Shown here piece by piece: positions 25,928 to 35,138 of a stretch of 64,000 bases of DNA; the stretch's first letter is position 1; every line of letters starts with the position of its first letter. A program made the position numbers and the translations under genes. The notes beneath the pieces were generated by a model. It saw only the letters and a list, made by a program, of their open reading frames with translations, searched no databases and was not told the DNA's origin. This stretch comes from Galbitalea sp036271795 (GTDB lineage Bacteria > Actinomycetota > Actinomycetes > Actinomycetales > Microbacteriaceae): the NCBI GenBank assembly GCA_036271795.1, contig DATAZY010000086.1, positions 1 through 64,000 of the forward strand, read 5' to 3'.

Positions 25928-27820
25928 TTACCGGATGGTTGTTGGGGCGGTTTTGATTGCTTGGGGCCCGGACGGACCGCGGAGCGCTTCGATCAGTGCG
26001 TGCTCGAACACGTCGGGACGGACGACGAAATCCGACTGTAGCCAATCGTTCCGGGTGCGGAATGCAGATAGCGGTCGCTGGGTCGGCCCAGAAACGTAGG
26101 CAAACTCGACTGCGGCAATTTCGGCGATCGCGGCGGGCAGGATGAAGTCGATGAGCGCGTCTGAGGTCAACGCGAGCACGCGGCTTCCCGGGCTCATCAT
26201 CAAGTAATTCGCCATCACAGCTCCGCTCCCTCCCACGATGAGCGGCGCCGACGTAAACAGGGCGAGTTGGTCGTCGAAGGACATCGCCCCTGGATCACGG
26301 ATATTGAGTCCGTGCCGCCTCGCGATGGCCGCGAGACGGTCTTCATTGGTCAGACCACGGTGACGAGACTTTCGACTGAGAAAGATTGGCGCGCCGCTCG
26401 CGATGTCGTCATCGCGTAGTCCCCACGCCGCCCTCATGGCTCGCAAGGGGAGCGGATTGACCGACAAGCCGTCCTTCCAGGGAACGCGCGTCGTGTCGAG
26501 CACCTGGACGGGAGGAGCTGCCACGTGGAGGCGCTTGACGCTCTGCAAGACGTCGGGATCGACTGCCACGATCCGACGGGAGCTCAGTGAACGGAGCGCA
26601 TCCATGCCGCTCTGTGGCGTGCGCGCCGTGACCAGGAATGGCACGCTGGCATCGATGTGCGCATCGACCTGCATCACGCGGGGGAGGTATTCGATGAGCC
26701 AGTGAAACCAATTCGAGTCGTTTCGACCCGAGAGCAGGATTCCCTCCATTATTGACTCTGAAGCGCACGGCTTGAGACGCACCAGGGCGCGATCGGCGTG
26801 CGATTGCGAACCGAAGATGGTGTATTGCTGACCGGACACGAAATCATGCCGAGGATCGGCGGAGTTCTCGTACACCACAAGGGAGCTCCCGATCAGCACG
26901 GTGCCGCCATCCTGGACCTGGGCGTCGTGGAACACGCGCCACGTCGGATCGGGCATGGGGAGTGTCTCCGACGTTGGAGAATATCGAGTGACCTCGCCGG
27001 TACGGACGAACCCGGGAGCCGGAAGCGTACCGACGCTGGGCACACCGCCGGGGACCGTCGGCCGAACCACGGTAGCGGGTAGGAGATCGGACGCAAACAC
27101 GGCTTGCGCCCCGAGTGCGGCGATCGCGAATCGATCCGACCAACGAGACTGGGATGGGAAAATGGCGGCGAGCCGCGCGACCGCTGGGGCAAGAAACTGG
27201 CCGGCCGGAGCATCGATCGTTTCGAACAACTCGGCGGGGTGGTCGTGCGCGAGAGCGGCGAGCCAGGTTGCGGGATTATCAGGCTCGCCGAGAGGGGCCT
27301 GGACTACTGAGTCCAGATATCCCCGCGCGGCTTGCGAAGGAAGCACTCCTGCGTCGAGCGTGAAACGCGGAAAGTGCGCCGCCTGGAACGCTCCGTTCGA
27401 ATTGGAGGGGGGCAGGAGTAAAGGCTCCTGTCCGCGTGATGAGATACGAAATGTAAATTGAGGAAGATCACGGGATCCGGTAGCGACTACTCGGAAACCA
27501 GCGCGGAACAGTTGACCGCGCCGTCCCAGCTCCCTGAGGGCGAAGCGGTGCACCTGCACGTCGTACTCCGGGTTCAGGAGTCTGAGCTCGCCTCTTCGCA
27601 GGCGATAGCCGTCTCGGGGAAGCAACCATCCGGTCAGTGTCACGACCTGACTTGCGGATGCGATGTGCTGGCCCGCCGTGACGGAATCCAGTACCCGAAG
27701 GAGATCTACACTCGCGGCACGGGAGGCCTCGTCATGATCACGCCAGAACGCTTCTGTCAGGCTCACGAACGCGCGGGCAAACTCGACGTAATTTCGCGCA
27801 GGGGCAGTGAACGTGGTCAT
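25928..27820 (-). CDS. GT61 (DUF563) glycosyltransferase
   Basis: This 630-residue protein has a C-terminal GT61/DUF563 domain (about residues 300-620), seen in capsular and O-antigen glycosyltransferases. The landmarks are GRNDSNWFHWLIEYLPRV, IFLSRKSRHRGLTNED, ARRHGLNIRDP and the GGSGAVMANYLMMSPGS pocket near the end. The first 300 residues have no family match I recognise and may be an acceptor-binding region. The ATG at 27820 overlaps the preceding acetyltransferase stop by 4 bp. The upstream open frame to 28024 is shadow. It is part of a coupled unit with the acetyltransferase upstream and the membrane GT downstream. Confidence 0.82.
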   Translation of the reverse strand: MTTFTAPARNYVEFARAFVSLTEAFWRDHDEASRAASVDLLRVLDSVTAGQHIASASQVVTLTGWLLPRDGYRLRRGELRLLNPEYDVQVHRFALRELGRRGQLFRAGFRVVATGSRDLPQFTFRISSRGQEPLLLPPSNSNGAFQAAHFPRFTLDAGVLPSQAARGYLDSVVQAPLGEPDNPATWLAALAHDHPAELFETIDAPAGQFLAPAVARLAAIFPSQSRWSDRFAIAALGAQAVFASDLLPATVVRPTVPGGVPSVGTLPAPGFVRTGEVTRYSPTSETLPMPDPTWRVFHDAQVQDGGTVLIGSSLVVYENSADPRHDFVSGQQYTIFGSQSHADRALVRLKPCASESIMEGILLSGRNDSNWFHWLIEYLPRVMQVDAHIDASVPFLVTARTPQSGMDALRSLSSRRIVAVDPDVLQSVKRLHVAAPPVQVLDTTRVPWKDGLSVNPLPLRAMRAAWGLRDDDIASGAPIFLSRKSRHRGLTNEDRLAAIARRHGLNIRDPGAMSFDDQLALFTSAPLIVGGSGAVMANYLMMSPGSRVLALTSDALIDFILPAAIAEIAAVEFAYVSGPTQRPLSAFRTRNDWLQSDFVVRPDVFEHALIEALRGPSGPQAIKTAPTTIR

Positions 27821-28410
27821 GTCCTGACGGGTGTGATCGTCGTGCCTGCCATGTCTTCGACGAACCGATCGTTGGTGACGGGGCACACCCATTCGGATCC
27901 ATCGCGCACCAGCATCCTGCCGGCGCGGCCAATCCATCCGATGCGTTTGGCGGGCACGCCGGCGACGAGGGCGTAGTCCGGCACGTCCGCAACGACCACG
28001 GCTCCCGCAGCGACCGTCGCCCACGTGCCTATGGTCACGGGAGCGACGCAGATCGCGCCCGCGCCGATTGATGCGCCGAAACGGACCGTCACTCCGACCG
28101 GCTCCCAGTCATCCGCAGTCTTTCGCGACCCGTCCGGATTGATCGCGCGGGGGAAGCGATCGTTGGTGAACACCGCTCGCGGCCCAATGAATACACCATC
28201 CCCCACGACTGCCGGTTCGTAGACGTACGCGCCATTCTGAATCTTGCAGTCTTTGCCAATCACCGCGCCGGGGCCGACATAAGCGGAGATTCCAATGGTC
28301 GTGCCTGACCCGATCCTGGCCGACTCGCGAACAGTCGTTCCGGCCCAGATAGTGACGTTCGAGTCGACGTACGCGTTGGGATCGACGATCGCCGCAGGAG
28401 AAATAGTCAT
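27817..28410 (-). CDS. Left-handed beta-helix N-acetyltransferase (FdtC/WlbB-like)
   Basis: The 197-residue protein consists of hexapeptide repeats (V-I/V-x-x-x-x, for example AAIVDPNAYVDSNVTIWAG and GPGAVIGKDCKIQNG). The motif GPRAVFTNDRFPRA and the terminal VPDYALVAGVPAKRIGWI are typical of acetyltransferases that use nucleotide amino-sugars. Given fdtA and fdtB at 31005-32545 on the other side of the divergent promoter, the probable substrate is dTDP-3-amino-3,6-dideoxyhexose, giving an N-acylated sugar. WlbB-type UDP-2,3-diamino uronates are an alternative. It overlaps the GT61 gene by 4 bp. Confidence 0.82.
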   Translation of the reverse strand: MTISPAAIVDPNAYVDSNVTIWAGTTVRESARIGSGTTIGISAYVGPGAVIGKDCKIQNGAYVYEPAVVGDGVFIGPRAVFTNDRFPRAINPDGSRKTADDWEPVGVTVRFGASIGAGAICVAPVTIGTWATVAAGAVVVADVPDYALVAGVPAKRIGWIGRAGRMLVRDGSEWVCPVTNDRFVEDMAGTTITPVRT

Positions 28411-28425
28411 CGTGTCGTCGTTTCT

Positions 28426-29457
28426 CTAGTCGTTCGTCGCCAGTGAATAGAGCGTGCGCACGGCGCCTAGCGCGCGCGCCACTTCATCGAGGTTCTCATG
28501 ATCAGCTGCAATGGCCAAAGTGGAGAGATCGCGAGTGGTCAGTCCCAATCGAGCCAACCCGTCGTCGTCTGAGGCCGCGGCAGCCGCGAATGCAAATGCT
28601 AGCCCTCGTCGCAGGATGAGTTTGCTCGGGTGAGCCAGCTGCAGCATGGCAACCTGCTCGTCGGGCCGCAGTTCCGCGAACTTCGCGAGGTCGAGGTTGC
28701 GACGTGCCGCAAGACGGGTGCGAACGAACTCAGAGGTTCGAGCGAGGAAATCGTTGCGAACGAATTCCATCTCCGCGACCAGTCGACGCTCCTTCGGAGC
28801 GTCGACGCCGACGTATTCGCGAGAAAGGTTCGAGCCGTGCTTTCGATACTCGACACCCGGTGTTGGCAATCGGTGGAACGAACCGACCGCCGCCAACTGC
28901 AGCCAGAGCGCGTAGTCCTGGAGCAGATCGAGGCCAGCCGGAAATCCGCCGAGAGCGAGATAGTCAGCTCGACGCATGGCGACCGAAGGAGCACAGATAA
29001 AATTCGCCTCGAAGAACAGAAAATCGAGCGGGTCGTCCGCATCAATACCGATCAGGAACTCCGCGCTGAGTTCTGGCGGCATTCGCTGACCCCCGCCGTT
29101 GATCACAGTGGGAACGCTGTAGGCCAGCGAGACACTCGGATCCCGCAGCACACCGACTTGAGCTTTAACTCTCGAGTCCAAGGAGCGATCGTCGCCTCCC
29201 TGGATGACCAGGATCTCGCTGCTTGCGCGATCGACCGCCCGGGTAAACGAACGAGAGACACCGAGCTGGTGCTGGTTCGAGAGCACGACGAGGTTGGGGA
29301 TGGTGAGAGCGTCGAGAACCGCCCGCGTCCCGTCGCTCGACGCGTCGTCGACCACTATCACTTCATCGACCTGGGGCGCCAGGCTCGCAACGGCCTCGGC
29401 GATGTAGCGTTCCTGGTTGAAGGTCGCGATGACGGCGGCCGTACTGACGCCGCTCAT
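28426..29457 (-). CDS. GT2 glycosyltransferase
   Basis: The protein has 343 residues of a GT-A transferase. The N-terminal strand is AAVIATFNQERYIAEAV, followed by the family EVIVVDDASSDGTRAV and the donor motif VIQGGDDRSLDSRV, where the usual DDD becomes GGDD. The acceptor region has GGFPAGLDLLQDYALWLQL. The C-terminal third is helical without membrane segments. The start ATG 29457 overlaps the preceding gene's stop by 4 bp, and the stop is 15 bp before the acetyltransferase start. The donor sugar is not evident. Confidence 0.85.
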   Translation of the reverse strand: MSGVSTAAVIATFNQERYIAEAVASLAPQVDEVIVVDDASSDGTRAVLDALTIPNLVVLSNQHQLGVSRSFTRAVDRASSEILVIQGGDDRSLDSRVKAQVGVLRDPSVSLAYSVPTVINGGGQRMPPELSAEFLIGIDADDPLDFLFFEANFICAPSVAMRRADYLALGGFPAGLDLLQDYALWLQLAAVGSFHRLPTPGVEYRKHGSNLSREYVGVDAPKERRLVAEMEFVRNDFLARTSEFVRTRLAARRNLDLAKFAELRPDEQVAMLQLAHPSKLILRRGLAFAFAAAAASDDDGLARLGLTTRDLSTLAIAADHENLDEVARALGAVRTLYSLATND

Positions 29458-30893
29458 GCGGAGGCGCCGTCACCTTGATCGAACAGGGCGACGCGGCCGC
29501 GATCCACGAAGGCGAGAACGTCGGTCATGGTGGTCGAGCTGCATACGACGATGGAGCGTTCGCCGAGCACGGGCATCCATGCCGCCACGGAGCCAAATTC
29601 GAGGATGCACACCGCCGCGCCCGCGCGCACCGCGGCCGCCACGCGTGCGTCAGATATGAGCAGGCTCGCCTCGCCCGGTGCAAACACGAAGGCCAAATCC
29701 GTCGCCCTCTCCTCGCGTGCCTCCCACACCGGTGTGGGAGGCACGCTGGTCACCTGCTCCGCGACGCTGAGGGTGTCTGTGGTCACCCGAATCTGGATCC
29801 CGTATCCGAGCACAATCAGGTCCGAGCGATTCTCGTGCAGGACGAGCTCCTGCAGCGCGACATCCTGCGCCGCGCTGAAAGGAGCGATAGCAGCACCAGA
29901 GGGGGCCGTCCGAACAAGTGTGCGCAACTCACCGTGAGCCAGTGCCCGGTCGATGAAGCGCAGCGCCGGTGCCGGGAGCGTGGCGCCACTGACAACGCTG
30001 AGGAACTCCGTCGGAAGCGCGATCACCGTTGTATCCGGGCTGACCATGGATGCGGACGGTACGGCGACGGCGTGTCCGGCGACCCCCGCGAAGAAGCCGG
30101 GCACGACCATTACGGTCGCGGGGAGCGTGGGTGACGGATCCGGAACGGCCGACCATGTCTCGACGGACGACAGCCGGGATCGCGCAGTTGAACGACTGAG
30201 CAGATATCCGATTCCCGTTAGGCGCGCGCTGGCCGGCGTGCCCGAACTCGTATCGACCAGCAGGAGTCGCTGGTGAACCCACGGCTCGATCAGTCGCCCA
30301 CGGACGATCTGCACGAGCGGGTTCGTTGTCCCATCCCAATTTCCATGAAGGAGAAACTTCTGGCAGTCGACGTAGGGGCCCGGGTCCGCGGTCCAGGCCG
30401 ACGGCCTCATCAGATATTCGTCGAGAATTGCGCCACGGCTCGTCTCGGGAAACCACGCGGCCAGGTGGGAGACGTCGATGAGAGGATGCGGCGTTCGATT
30501 CTCCGCTCGCCCGAACACCTGATAGTGAACCCACGGCGGAACGCGACTCGAGGCGACATCTGGGTTACACAGGCGATAGAACTCGTTCGAGAACAGTGGA
30601 TGAAATGTACCGTCGTGACCTGGGGTGTTGCGTCGGATCTGCCGGAGCGCCGCGCGAGCACCGGACGGGCCGGGGTCAGCGAGCGCGCCACTCACCAGAA
30701 ACCCCTCGGGGAACCGGTCGAGGCCATACTTCCGCGCGATACGGAGGAGCCGATCAGAGAGAACCGAAGGATAGGACGCGGTGAGTTCGCGTCGAAGCTC
30801 TGCAAGGCAGGCGAACTGCTGCTCAAGGGGCACGCCCACGAGGGGAGCCAAGGGTCGAGATCGAAAACGAATGGCTACATCTCGTAGTTTCAC
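29454..30893 (-). CDS. Unrecognised glycan-locus protein with an NPDVA-type domain
   Basis: This 479-residue protein has no named family that I recognise. Residues of the first half include FHPLFSNEFYRLCNPDVASS, then VHYQVFGRAENRTPHPLIDV, WTADPGPYVDC and PWVHQRLLLVDTSSGT. The pattern of an aromatic-Tyr-x-x-x-NPDVA head and a PxPLxD tail resembles short repeats found in rhamnan-synthesis and glycosyltransferase proteins. The second half is less conserved looking. I place the start at GTG 30893, four bases after AGGGA, rather than the TTG at 30917. It overlaps the GT2 by 4 bp and is first in the minus-strand unit. It could be a transferase or a scaffold. Confidence 0.6.
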   Translation of the reverse strand: MKLRDVAIRFRSRPLAPLVGVPLEQQFACLAELRRELTASYPSVLSDRLLRIARKYGLDRFPEGFLVSGALADPGPSGARAALRQIRRNTPGHDGTFHPLFSNEFYRLCNPDVASSRVPPWVHYQVFGRAENRTPHPLIDVSHLAAWFPETSRGAILDEYLMRPSAWTADPGPYVDCQKFLLHGNWDGTTNPLVQIVRGRLIEPWVHQRLLLVDTSSGTPASARLTGIGYLLSRSTARSRLSSVETWSAVPDPSPTLPATVMVVPGFFAGVAGHAVAVPSASMVSPDTTVIALPTEFLSVVSGATLPAPALRFIDRALAHGELRTLVRTAPSGAAIAPFSAAQDVALQELVLHENRSDLIVLGYGIQIRVTTDTLSVAEQVTSVPPTPVWEAREERATDLAFVFAPGEASLLISDARVAAAVRAGAAVCILEFGSVAAWMPVLGERSIVVCSSTTMTDVLAFVDRGRVALFDQGDGASA

Positions 30894-31004
30894 TGGTTCC
30901 CTCGTAAAACGGATCAAGCGTGCTCAGCACCGATTATCCTAGACGTGCAAGGGCGTTCGGACCGGCTTGCGAGTCGACGCAGCGGGCACTGTTATGGTTT
31001 TTGC

Positions 31005-31415
31005 ATGACTGTTTGGGATGTTCCTGGTCTCGTGAGCGTCCCGGCCGTTCGAGATTCGCTTGGCGCGCTCGGAGTCGTCGAGAAGGACTCACCCTTTCCC
31101 TTCCCGATAAAGCGTGTCTACTTCCTATACGCCGTGCCGGCTGACGCGGTTCGCGGTTCGCACGCACACAAGGACCTGCACCAGCTCATCATCGCCGTGG
31201 CGGGAAGCTTTACCGTGGAGCTCGATGACGGGACCGAGAAGCACCGGTACGAACTGCGCAGCCCGGATACCGGCGTTCGGGTACCTCCCGGATACTGGAG
31301 AACTCTCAGTGACTTCAGCCCGGGTGCTGCGGCTCTGGTATTTGCCTCGGAAGAGTATGACCCCTCCGACTACATTCGTGACTACGACGAGTTTGTCGCA
31401 TGGCGACGCGGATGA
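31005..31415 (+). CDS. fdtA: dTDP-4-oxo-6-deoxyglucose 3,4-ketoisomerase (FdtA/QdtA-type)
   Basis: This is a 136-residue cupin of the WxcM/FdtA family, which shifts the keto group from C4 to C3 of dTDP-4-keto-6-deoxyglucose, the substrate made by rmlB. Landmarks are FPFPIKRVYFLYAVPADAVR, RGSHAHKDLHQLIIAVAGSF (metal or base histidines) and GYWRTLSDFSPGAAALVFAS. The ATG at 31005 is chosen because the upstream frame has no motif. The next gene, an aminotransferase, begins within its last codons. FdtA and QdtA differ in product stereochemistry (galacto or gluco), and the sequence alone does not decide. Confidence 0.88.
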   Translation: MTVWDVPGLVSVPAVRDSLGALGVVEKDSPFPFPIKRVYFLYAVPADAVRGSHAHKDLHQLIIAVAGSFTVELDDGTEKHRYELRSPDTGVRVPPGYWRTLSDFSPGAAALVFASEEYDPSDYIRDYDEFVAWRRG

Positions 31416-32545
31416 CCGCCGTTCCGTTCTTCGATCTCGGCCAGGGGCTTCGCCCTCACCGCGCGGAGCTTCACGCCGCCCTGGACGAGGTGCTCGAGTC
31501 CGGCTTTTTCATTGGCGGCTCGATCACGAGCAGGTTTGAAACCGAGTTTGCCGACTTTATCGGCGCCGACTTCTGTGTTGGTACCGGCAACGGTCTCGAC
31601 GCCATCCGCCTGCTCCTCGAGGCCTACGACATCGGCGTCGGCGATGAGGTTATCGTCCCGGCGTTCACCTTCTATGCGACCTGGCTCGGTGTAACACAGA
31701 CGGGCGCGGCCCCGGTGCCGATTGACGTGCTGAGCACGTCCGCCAACGTCGACGCGGCCTCGATCGAACGGGCTATTACCTCGCGCACCAAAGCGATCAT
31801 CCCCGTACATCTTTATGGACAGGCCGCGGATATGAAGGCGATTCGCGCGGTTGCGGATGCTCACGGGCTGATCGTCATTGAGGATGCCGCGCAAAGCCAT
31901 GGAGCGGTGTCGACCGCGGGCCGAGTGGGCGCCGCCGGAGATGCCGCGGCGTTCTCGTTTTATCCGACCAAGAATCTCGGGGCCCTGGGCGATGCCGGAG
32001 CCGTGACTACGTCGAACTCAGAGGTGGCCAGACGCGTGACGAGCAGGCGCTCGTATGGCATGGGCACGTCGAAGTATGACCATGTCGACACCGGTTGGAA
32101 TTCTCGCCTGGATCCCCTGCAGGCCGCGTTTCTGTCACTTCACCTCAAACGGCTGGATGAGTGGACCACGCGGCGTCGTGCCATCGCGTCGGCGTATCTC
32201 GACGCGCTCGGGGCGGAGCGTGCGGCCGGTGTTGTCGGACCGATCGCTGTATCCGACAGTGTCTGGCACCACTTCGTGTTGCGTGCCGCCGATCGCCCGG
32301 GTTTGCGGGACTTCCTGGCGCAGCGTGGGGTGACAACGGACATTCACTATCCCTATGCGGTTCACAGGCTCGCTCCGATGCGTGCCCTGATGTCCGAAGA
32401 CTCCCTTGCGGCGAAGTTTCCCGTCGCGGACGCGCTAGCGGACCAGGTGACCAGCTTGCCGATGGGTCCGTGGATGTCCGACGGTCAGGTTGAACAGGTC
32501 GCTGACGCTCTCCGCGAAGTGCCCGCAGCTCTGCTCGCCACCTAG
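31412..32545 (+). CDS. fdtB: PLP aminotransferase for dTDP-3-amino-3,6-dideoxyhexose (FdtB/QdtB-type)
   Basis: This DegT/DnrJ/EryC1-family sugar aminotransferase has 377 residues. The N-terminus has VPFFDLGQGLRP, VGTGNGLDAIRLLLEA and VIVPAFTFYATW. The PLP lysine lies in FSFYPTKNLGALGDAGAV, and AQSHGA precedes it. RRSYGMGTSKYDHVDTGWNSRLDPLQAAFL is the classic DegT motif. I use ATG 31412, which overlaps the fdtA stop by 4 bp; ATG 31400 is an alternative. With fdtA upstream it should aminate C3 of the 3-keto sugar. The acetyltransferase at 27817-28410 probably completes the sugar. Confidence 0.9.
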   Translation: MTAVPFFDLGQGLRPHRAELHAALDEVLESGFFIGGSITSRFETEFADFIGADFCVGTGNGLDAIRLLLEAYDIGVGDEVIVPAFTFYATWLGVTQTGAAPVPIDVLSTSANVDAASIERAITSRTKAIIPVHLYGQAADMKAIRAVADAHGLIVIEDAAQSHGAVSTAGRVGAAGDAAAFSFYPTKNLGALGDAGAVTTSNSEVARRVTSRRSYGMGTSKYDHVDTGWNSRLDPLQAAFLSLHLKRLDEWTTRRRAIASAYLDALGAERAAGVVGPIAVSDSVWHHFVLRAADRPGLRDFLAQRGVTTDIHYPYAVHRLAPMRALMSEDSLAAKFPVADALADQVTSLPMGPWMSDGQVEQVADALREVPAALLAT

Positions 32546-32636
32546 TGCGTTGGGCCGCGCGATGACCCGCTCCCGCAGCCCGCGGCGCCGCAATTGATAG
32601 GCTTGGCACGCCCTCCAGTTCCTAAGAAAGGTGCGC

Positions 32637-35138
32637 ATGCCCAAGCTCAAGCCGGGCGTCGTGTCCGTGGTGCTCGTCAATTTTCGAGGCGCCAGCGACA
32701 CTCTCGAGGCAATCGGATACCTCGCTCAACTCGACTGGCCACAGGATCGCCTCGAGATTGTCGTTGTCGAAAATGGTTCGGGAGACGACAGCGCACGCAG
32801 GATTAAAGCGGACGCACCACACGTCAAACTGGTGGTGTCGGCGACCAATCTGGGCTTTGCCGGCGGTTGTAACCTGGGGGTCAAGCGAAGCAGCGGTGAA
32901 TTCATCGCCTTTCTCAACAATGATGCCCGACCCGACGCCGCGTGGGTGTCGACAGCTGTCGGCCGCTTCGCCGAATCTCGCACGATCGGAGCCGTGGCGA
33001 GCAAGGTTCTCGACTGGGATGGTGCACTGGTCGACTATGTCGGTTCGGCGCTCACCTGGTTCGGGATGGGCTACAAACCGTATACGGGAGAACGATTCGA
33101 AAACAGGATGAGCTCTCCGCGCGACGTGTTGTTCGGCACAGGCTCGGCGATGTTCGTGCGGCGGTCTGTATTCGACGCGCTCGGCGGATTCGACGAGCGG
33201 TACTTCATGTTCTTCGAAGACGTAGACCTTGGATGGCGGCTCAACCTTCGCGGTTGGCGATACGCCTACGAGCCAGCTTCGCTGGCGTTCCACAAACATC
33301 ACGCCTCCATGACATCTTTTGGCCAATTCAAGGAGAGTTACCTACTTGAGCGCAATGCGCTCTATACCCTCTACAAAAACCTCGACCAACGACGCCTCGC
33401 AGAGGCTCTGCCTGCGGCCATCGCGCTCGCGGTACGAAGAGGCATCGCTAAGGGTGGAGTCGACTCCACCGCGTTCGACCTGCGAAAGCCTGGCGGTGAT
33501 GGCGAGGCGGACCTGTCGACATCAAAGGATGCGCTCGCCCCCGTTTTCGCCATCGACCAGTTCGTGGCTGCATTGCCGAGCCTTCGGCGGTCGAGGGACG
33601 AGATCCAGACATCGCGCGTTGTATCGGACGAGGGTCTATCGACGCTGTTCGGATTTACCGATGCGTTGGGCCTCGATGATAAGTATTACCGCGCCGGGTA
33701 CGAGAACATCGTGGGCACATTCGATGTACTGGATCCACGCGCGGTAACCTCCGACCTCTCCTCGATGACCCGGATTCTCGTCATAACCGGTGATCCGATT
33801 GGTGCAAAGCTCGCGGGTCCCGCCATTCGCGCCTGGAACATCGCGCAAACGCTATCGCGCTCGAGCTCGGTGACTCTCGTAAGCCTGTCGGGTGTTGAGG
33901 CTGTCGACGCGCCCTTCGACATCGTGCATATTCGTCCCGGTGCCGAGCGCGAGATGCGTGCACTCGAGCGCGCGGCGGATGTCATCATCTTCCAGGGGCA
34001 TGCGATGGCGGCGTTCGACACACTCCGACGCTCCACCAAGGTCATGGTCGTCGACCTCTACGACCCGATGCATCTTGAGCAACTAGAGCAGGGGCGTGAA
34101 CTGCCCACCATCCAATGGGAAAAGCAAGTTAGCGACGCAACCGAGGTCCTCAATGAGCAAATGCTTCGTGGTGATTTTTTTCTCTGTGCCTCGGAGCGCC
34201 AGCGGATGTTCTGGCTGGGACAGCTTGCTTCTCTTGGGCGGATAAACCCGGCGAACTATCTCGGCGATCCTGATCTCGAACGACTCATCGCAGTAGTTCC
34301 GTTTGGGCTGTCCTCCGACTCGCCGGTTCATGCACGAGCGGTGCTCAAGGGAGTGTTTCCCGGAATCGGGGTCGACGACAAACTGTTGCTCTGGAGCGGT
34401 GGTCTTTACAACTGGTTCGATCCAGCCACCCTGATACGAGCGGTCGCCGTACTGAGTGAGCGCAGAGAGGGCGTTCGGTTGTTTTTCCAGGGAACCAAGC
34501 ATCCGCACCCCGGTGTGCCAGAAATGCGAGTCGTCGCGGAATCCCGCTCACTCGCGGCGGAACTCGGGGTTCTGGATTCCTCGGTCTTTTTCAACTCGTC
34601 GTGGGTGGATTATTCTGACCGGCAAAACTATCTGACCGAGGCGGACGCGGGCGTCAGCACCCACTTTTCTCACATCGAGACGACATTCTCCTTCCGCACC
34701 CGCATACTCGACTATCTCTGGGCGGAGTTGCCCATGGTCGTCACAGCGGGGGACACGTTCGCAGAACTCATCGAGTCCGAGGAGCTCGGCATCGTCGTTC
34801 CCGCCGGTGACGTGGTCGAGTTGGCCGCCGCGCTGGAACGGGTACTGTTCGACGAGGTTTTCATCGCACGAGCCCGCGAAAACATCCGACGGGTGCGTCG
34901 CAGGTATTTCTGGGAGTCCGCACTCGAACCGCTCGTTGATTTCGTTGCAACGGCCGAGCATGCGGGGGACTACTCGGAAGGCGCGGTTGCGAGTCCGGCT
35001 CGTGAGTCCATCGCTCGCCCGTTGCGACGTCGTTCCGGGATTGCCTACGACATCTCGCGCGCTCGCTTCTATTTGAAGAATGCGGGATTTCGTGTCGTCG
35101 CGGGAAAGGTCAGAAAACGACTTCGGCACCACCGATGA
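32637..35138 (+). CDS. Bifunctional GT2-GT4 glycosyltransferase fusion
   Basis: This 833-residue protein joins two transferases. Residues about 5-285 form a GT2 domain with SVVLVNFRGASDTLEAI, the donor-side FLNNDARPDA and the acceptor-side GGFDERYFMFFEDVDLGW (rhamnosyltransferase-like). Residues about 380-760 form a GT4-type domain starting at ILVITGDPIGAKLAGPAIRA and including LLWSGGLYNWFDP and a GAGVSTH-like site. A basic tail of about 50 residues follows. The start ATG 32637 has AGAAAGG five bases upstream. It overlaps the following GT2 by 4 bp. One protein could add two consecutive sugars. Confidence 0.85.
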   Translation: MPKLKPGVVSVVLVNFRGASDTLEAIGYLAQLDWPQDRLEIVVVENGSGDDSARRIKADAPHVKLVVSATNLGFAGGCNLGVKRSSGEFIAFLNNDARPDAAWVSTAVGRFAESRTIGAVASKVLDWDGALVDYVGSALTWFGMGYKPYTGERFENRMSSPRDVLFGTGSAMFVRRSVFDALGGFDERYFMFFEDVDLGWRLNLRGWRYAYEPASLAFHKHHASMTSFGQFKESYLLERNALYTLYKNLDQRRLAEALPAAIALAVRRGIAKGGVDSTAFDLRKPGGDGEADLSTSKDALAPVFAIDQFVAALPSLRRSRDEIQTSRVVSDEGLSTLFGFTDALGLDDKYYRAGYENIVGTFDVLDPRAVTSDLSSMTRILVITGDPIGAKLAGPAIRAWNIAQTLSRSSSVTLVSLSGVEAVDAPFDIVHIRPGAEREMRALERAADVIIFQGHAMAAFDTLRRSTKVMVVDLYDPMHLEQLEQGRELPTIQWEKQVSDATEVLNEQMLRGDFFLCASERQRMFWLGQLASLGRINPANYLGDPDLERLIAVVPFGLSSDSPVHARAVLKGVFPGIGVDDKLLLWSGGLYNWFDPATLIRAVAVLSERREGVRLFFQGTKHPHPGVPEMRVVAESRSLAAELGVLDSSVFFNSSWVDYSDRQNYLTEADAGVSTHFSHIETTFSFRTRILDYLWAELPMVVTAGDTFAELIESEELGIVVPAGDVVELAAALERVLFDEVFIARARENIRRVRRRYFWESALEPLVDFVATAEHAGDYSEGAVASPARESIARPLRRRSGIAYDISRARFYLKNAGFRVVAGKVRKRLRHHR

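Noticed and set aside
25928..28024. Longer GT61 frame starting at 28024
   Set aside because: The first 68 residues are Arg-rich shadow of the acetyltransferase gene; ATG 27820 with 4-bp overlap is the better start.
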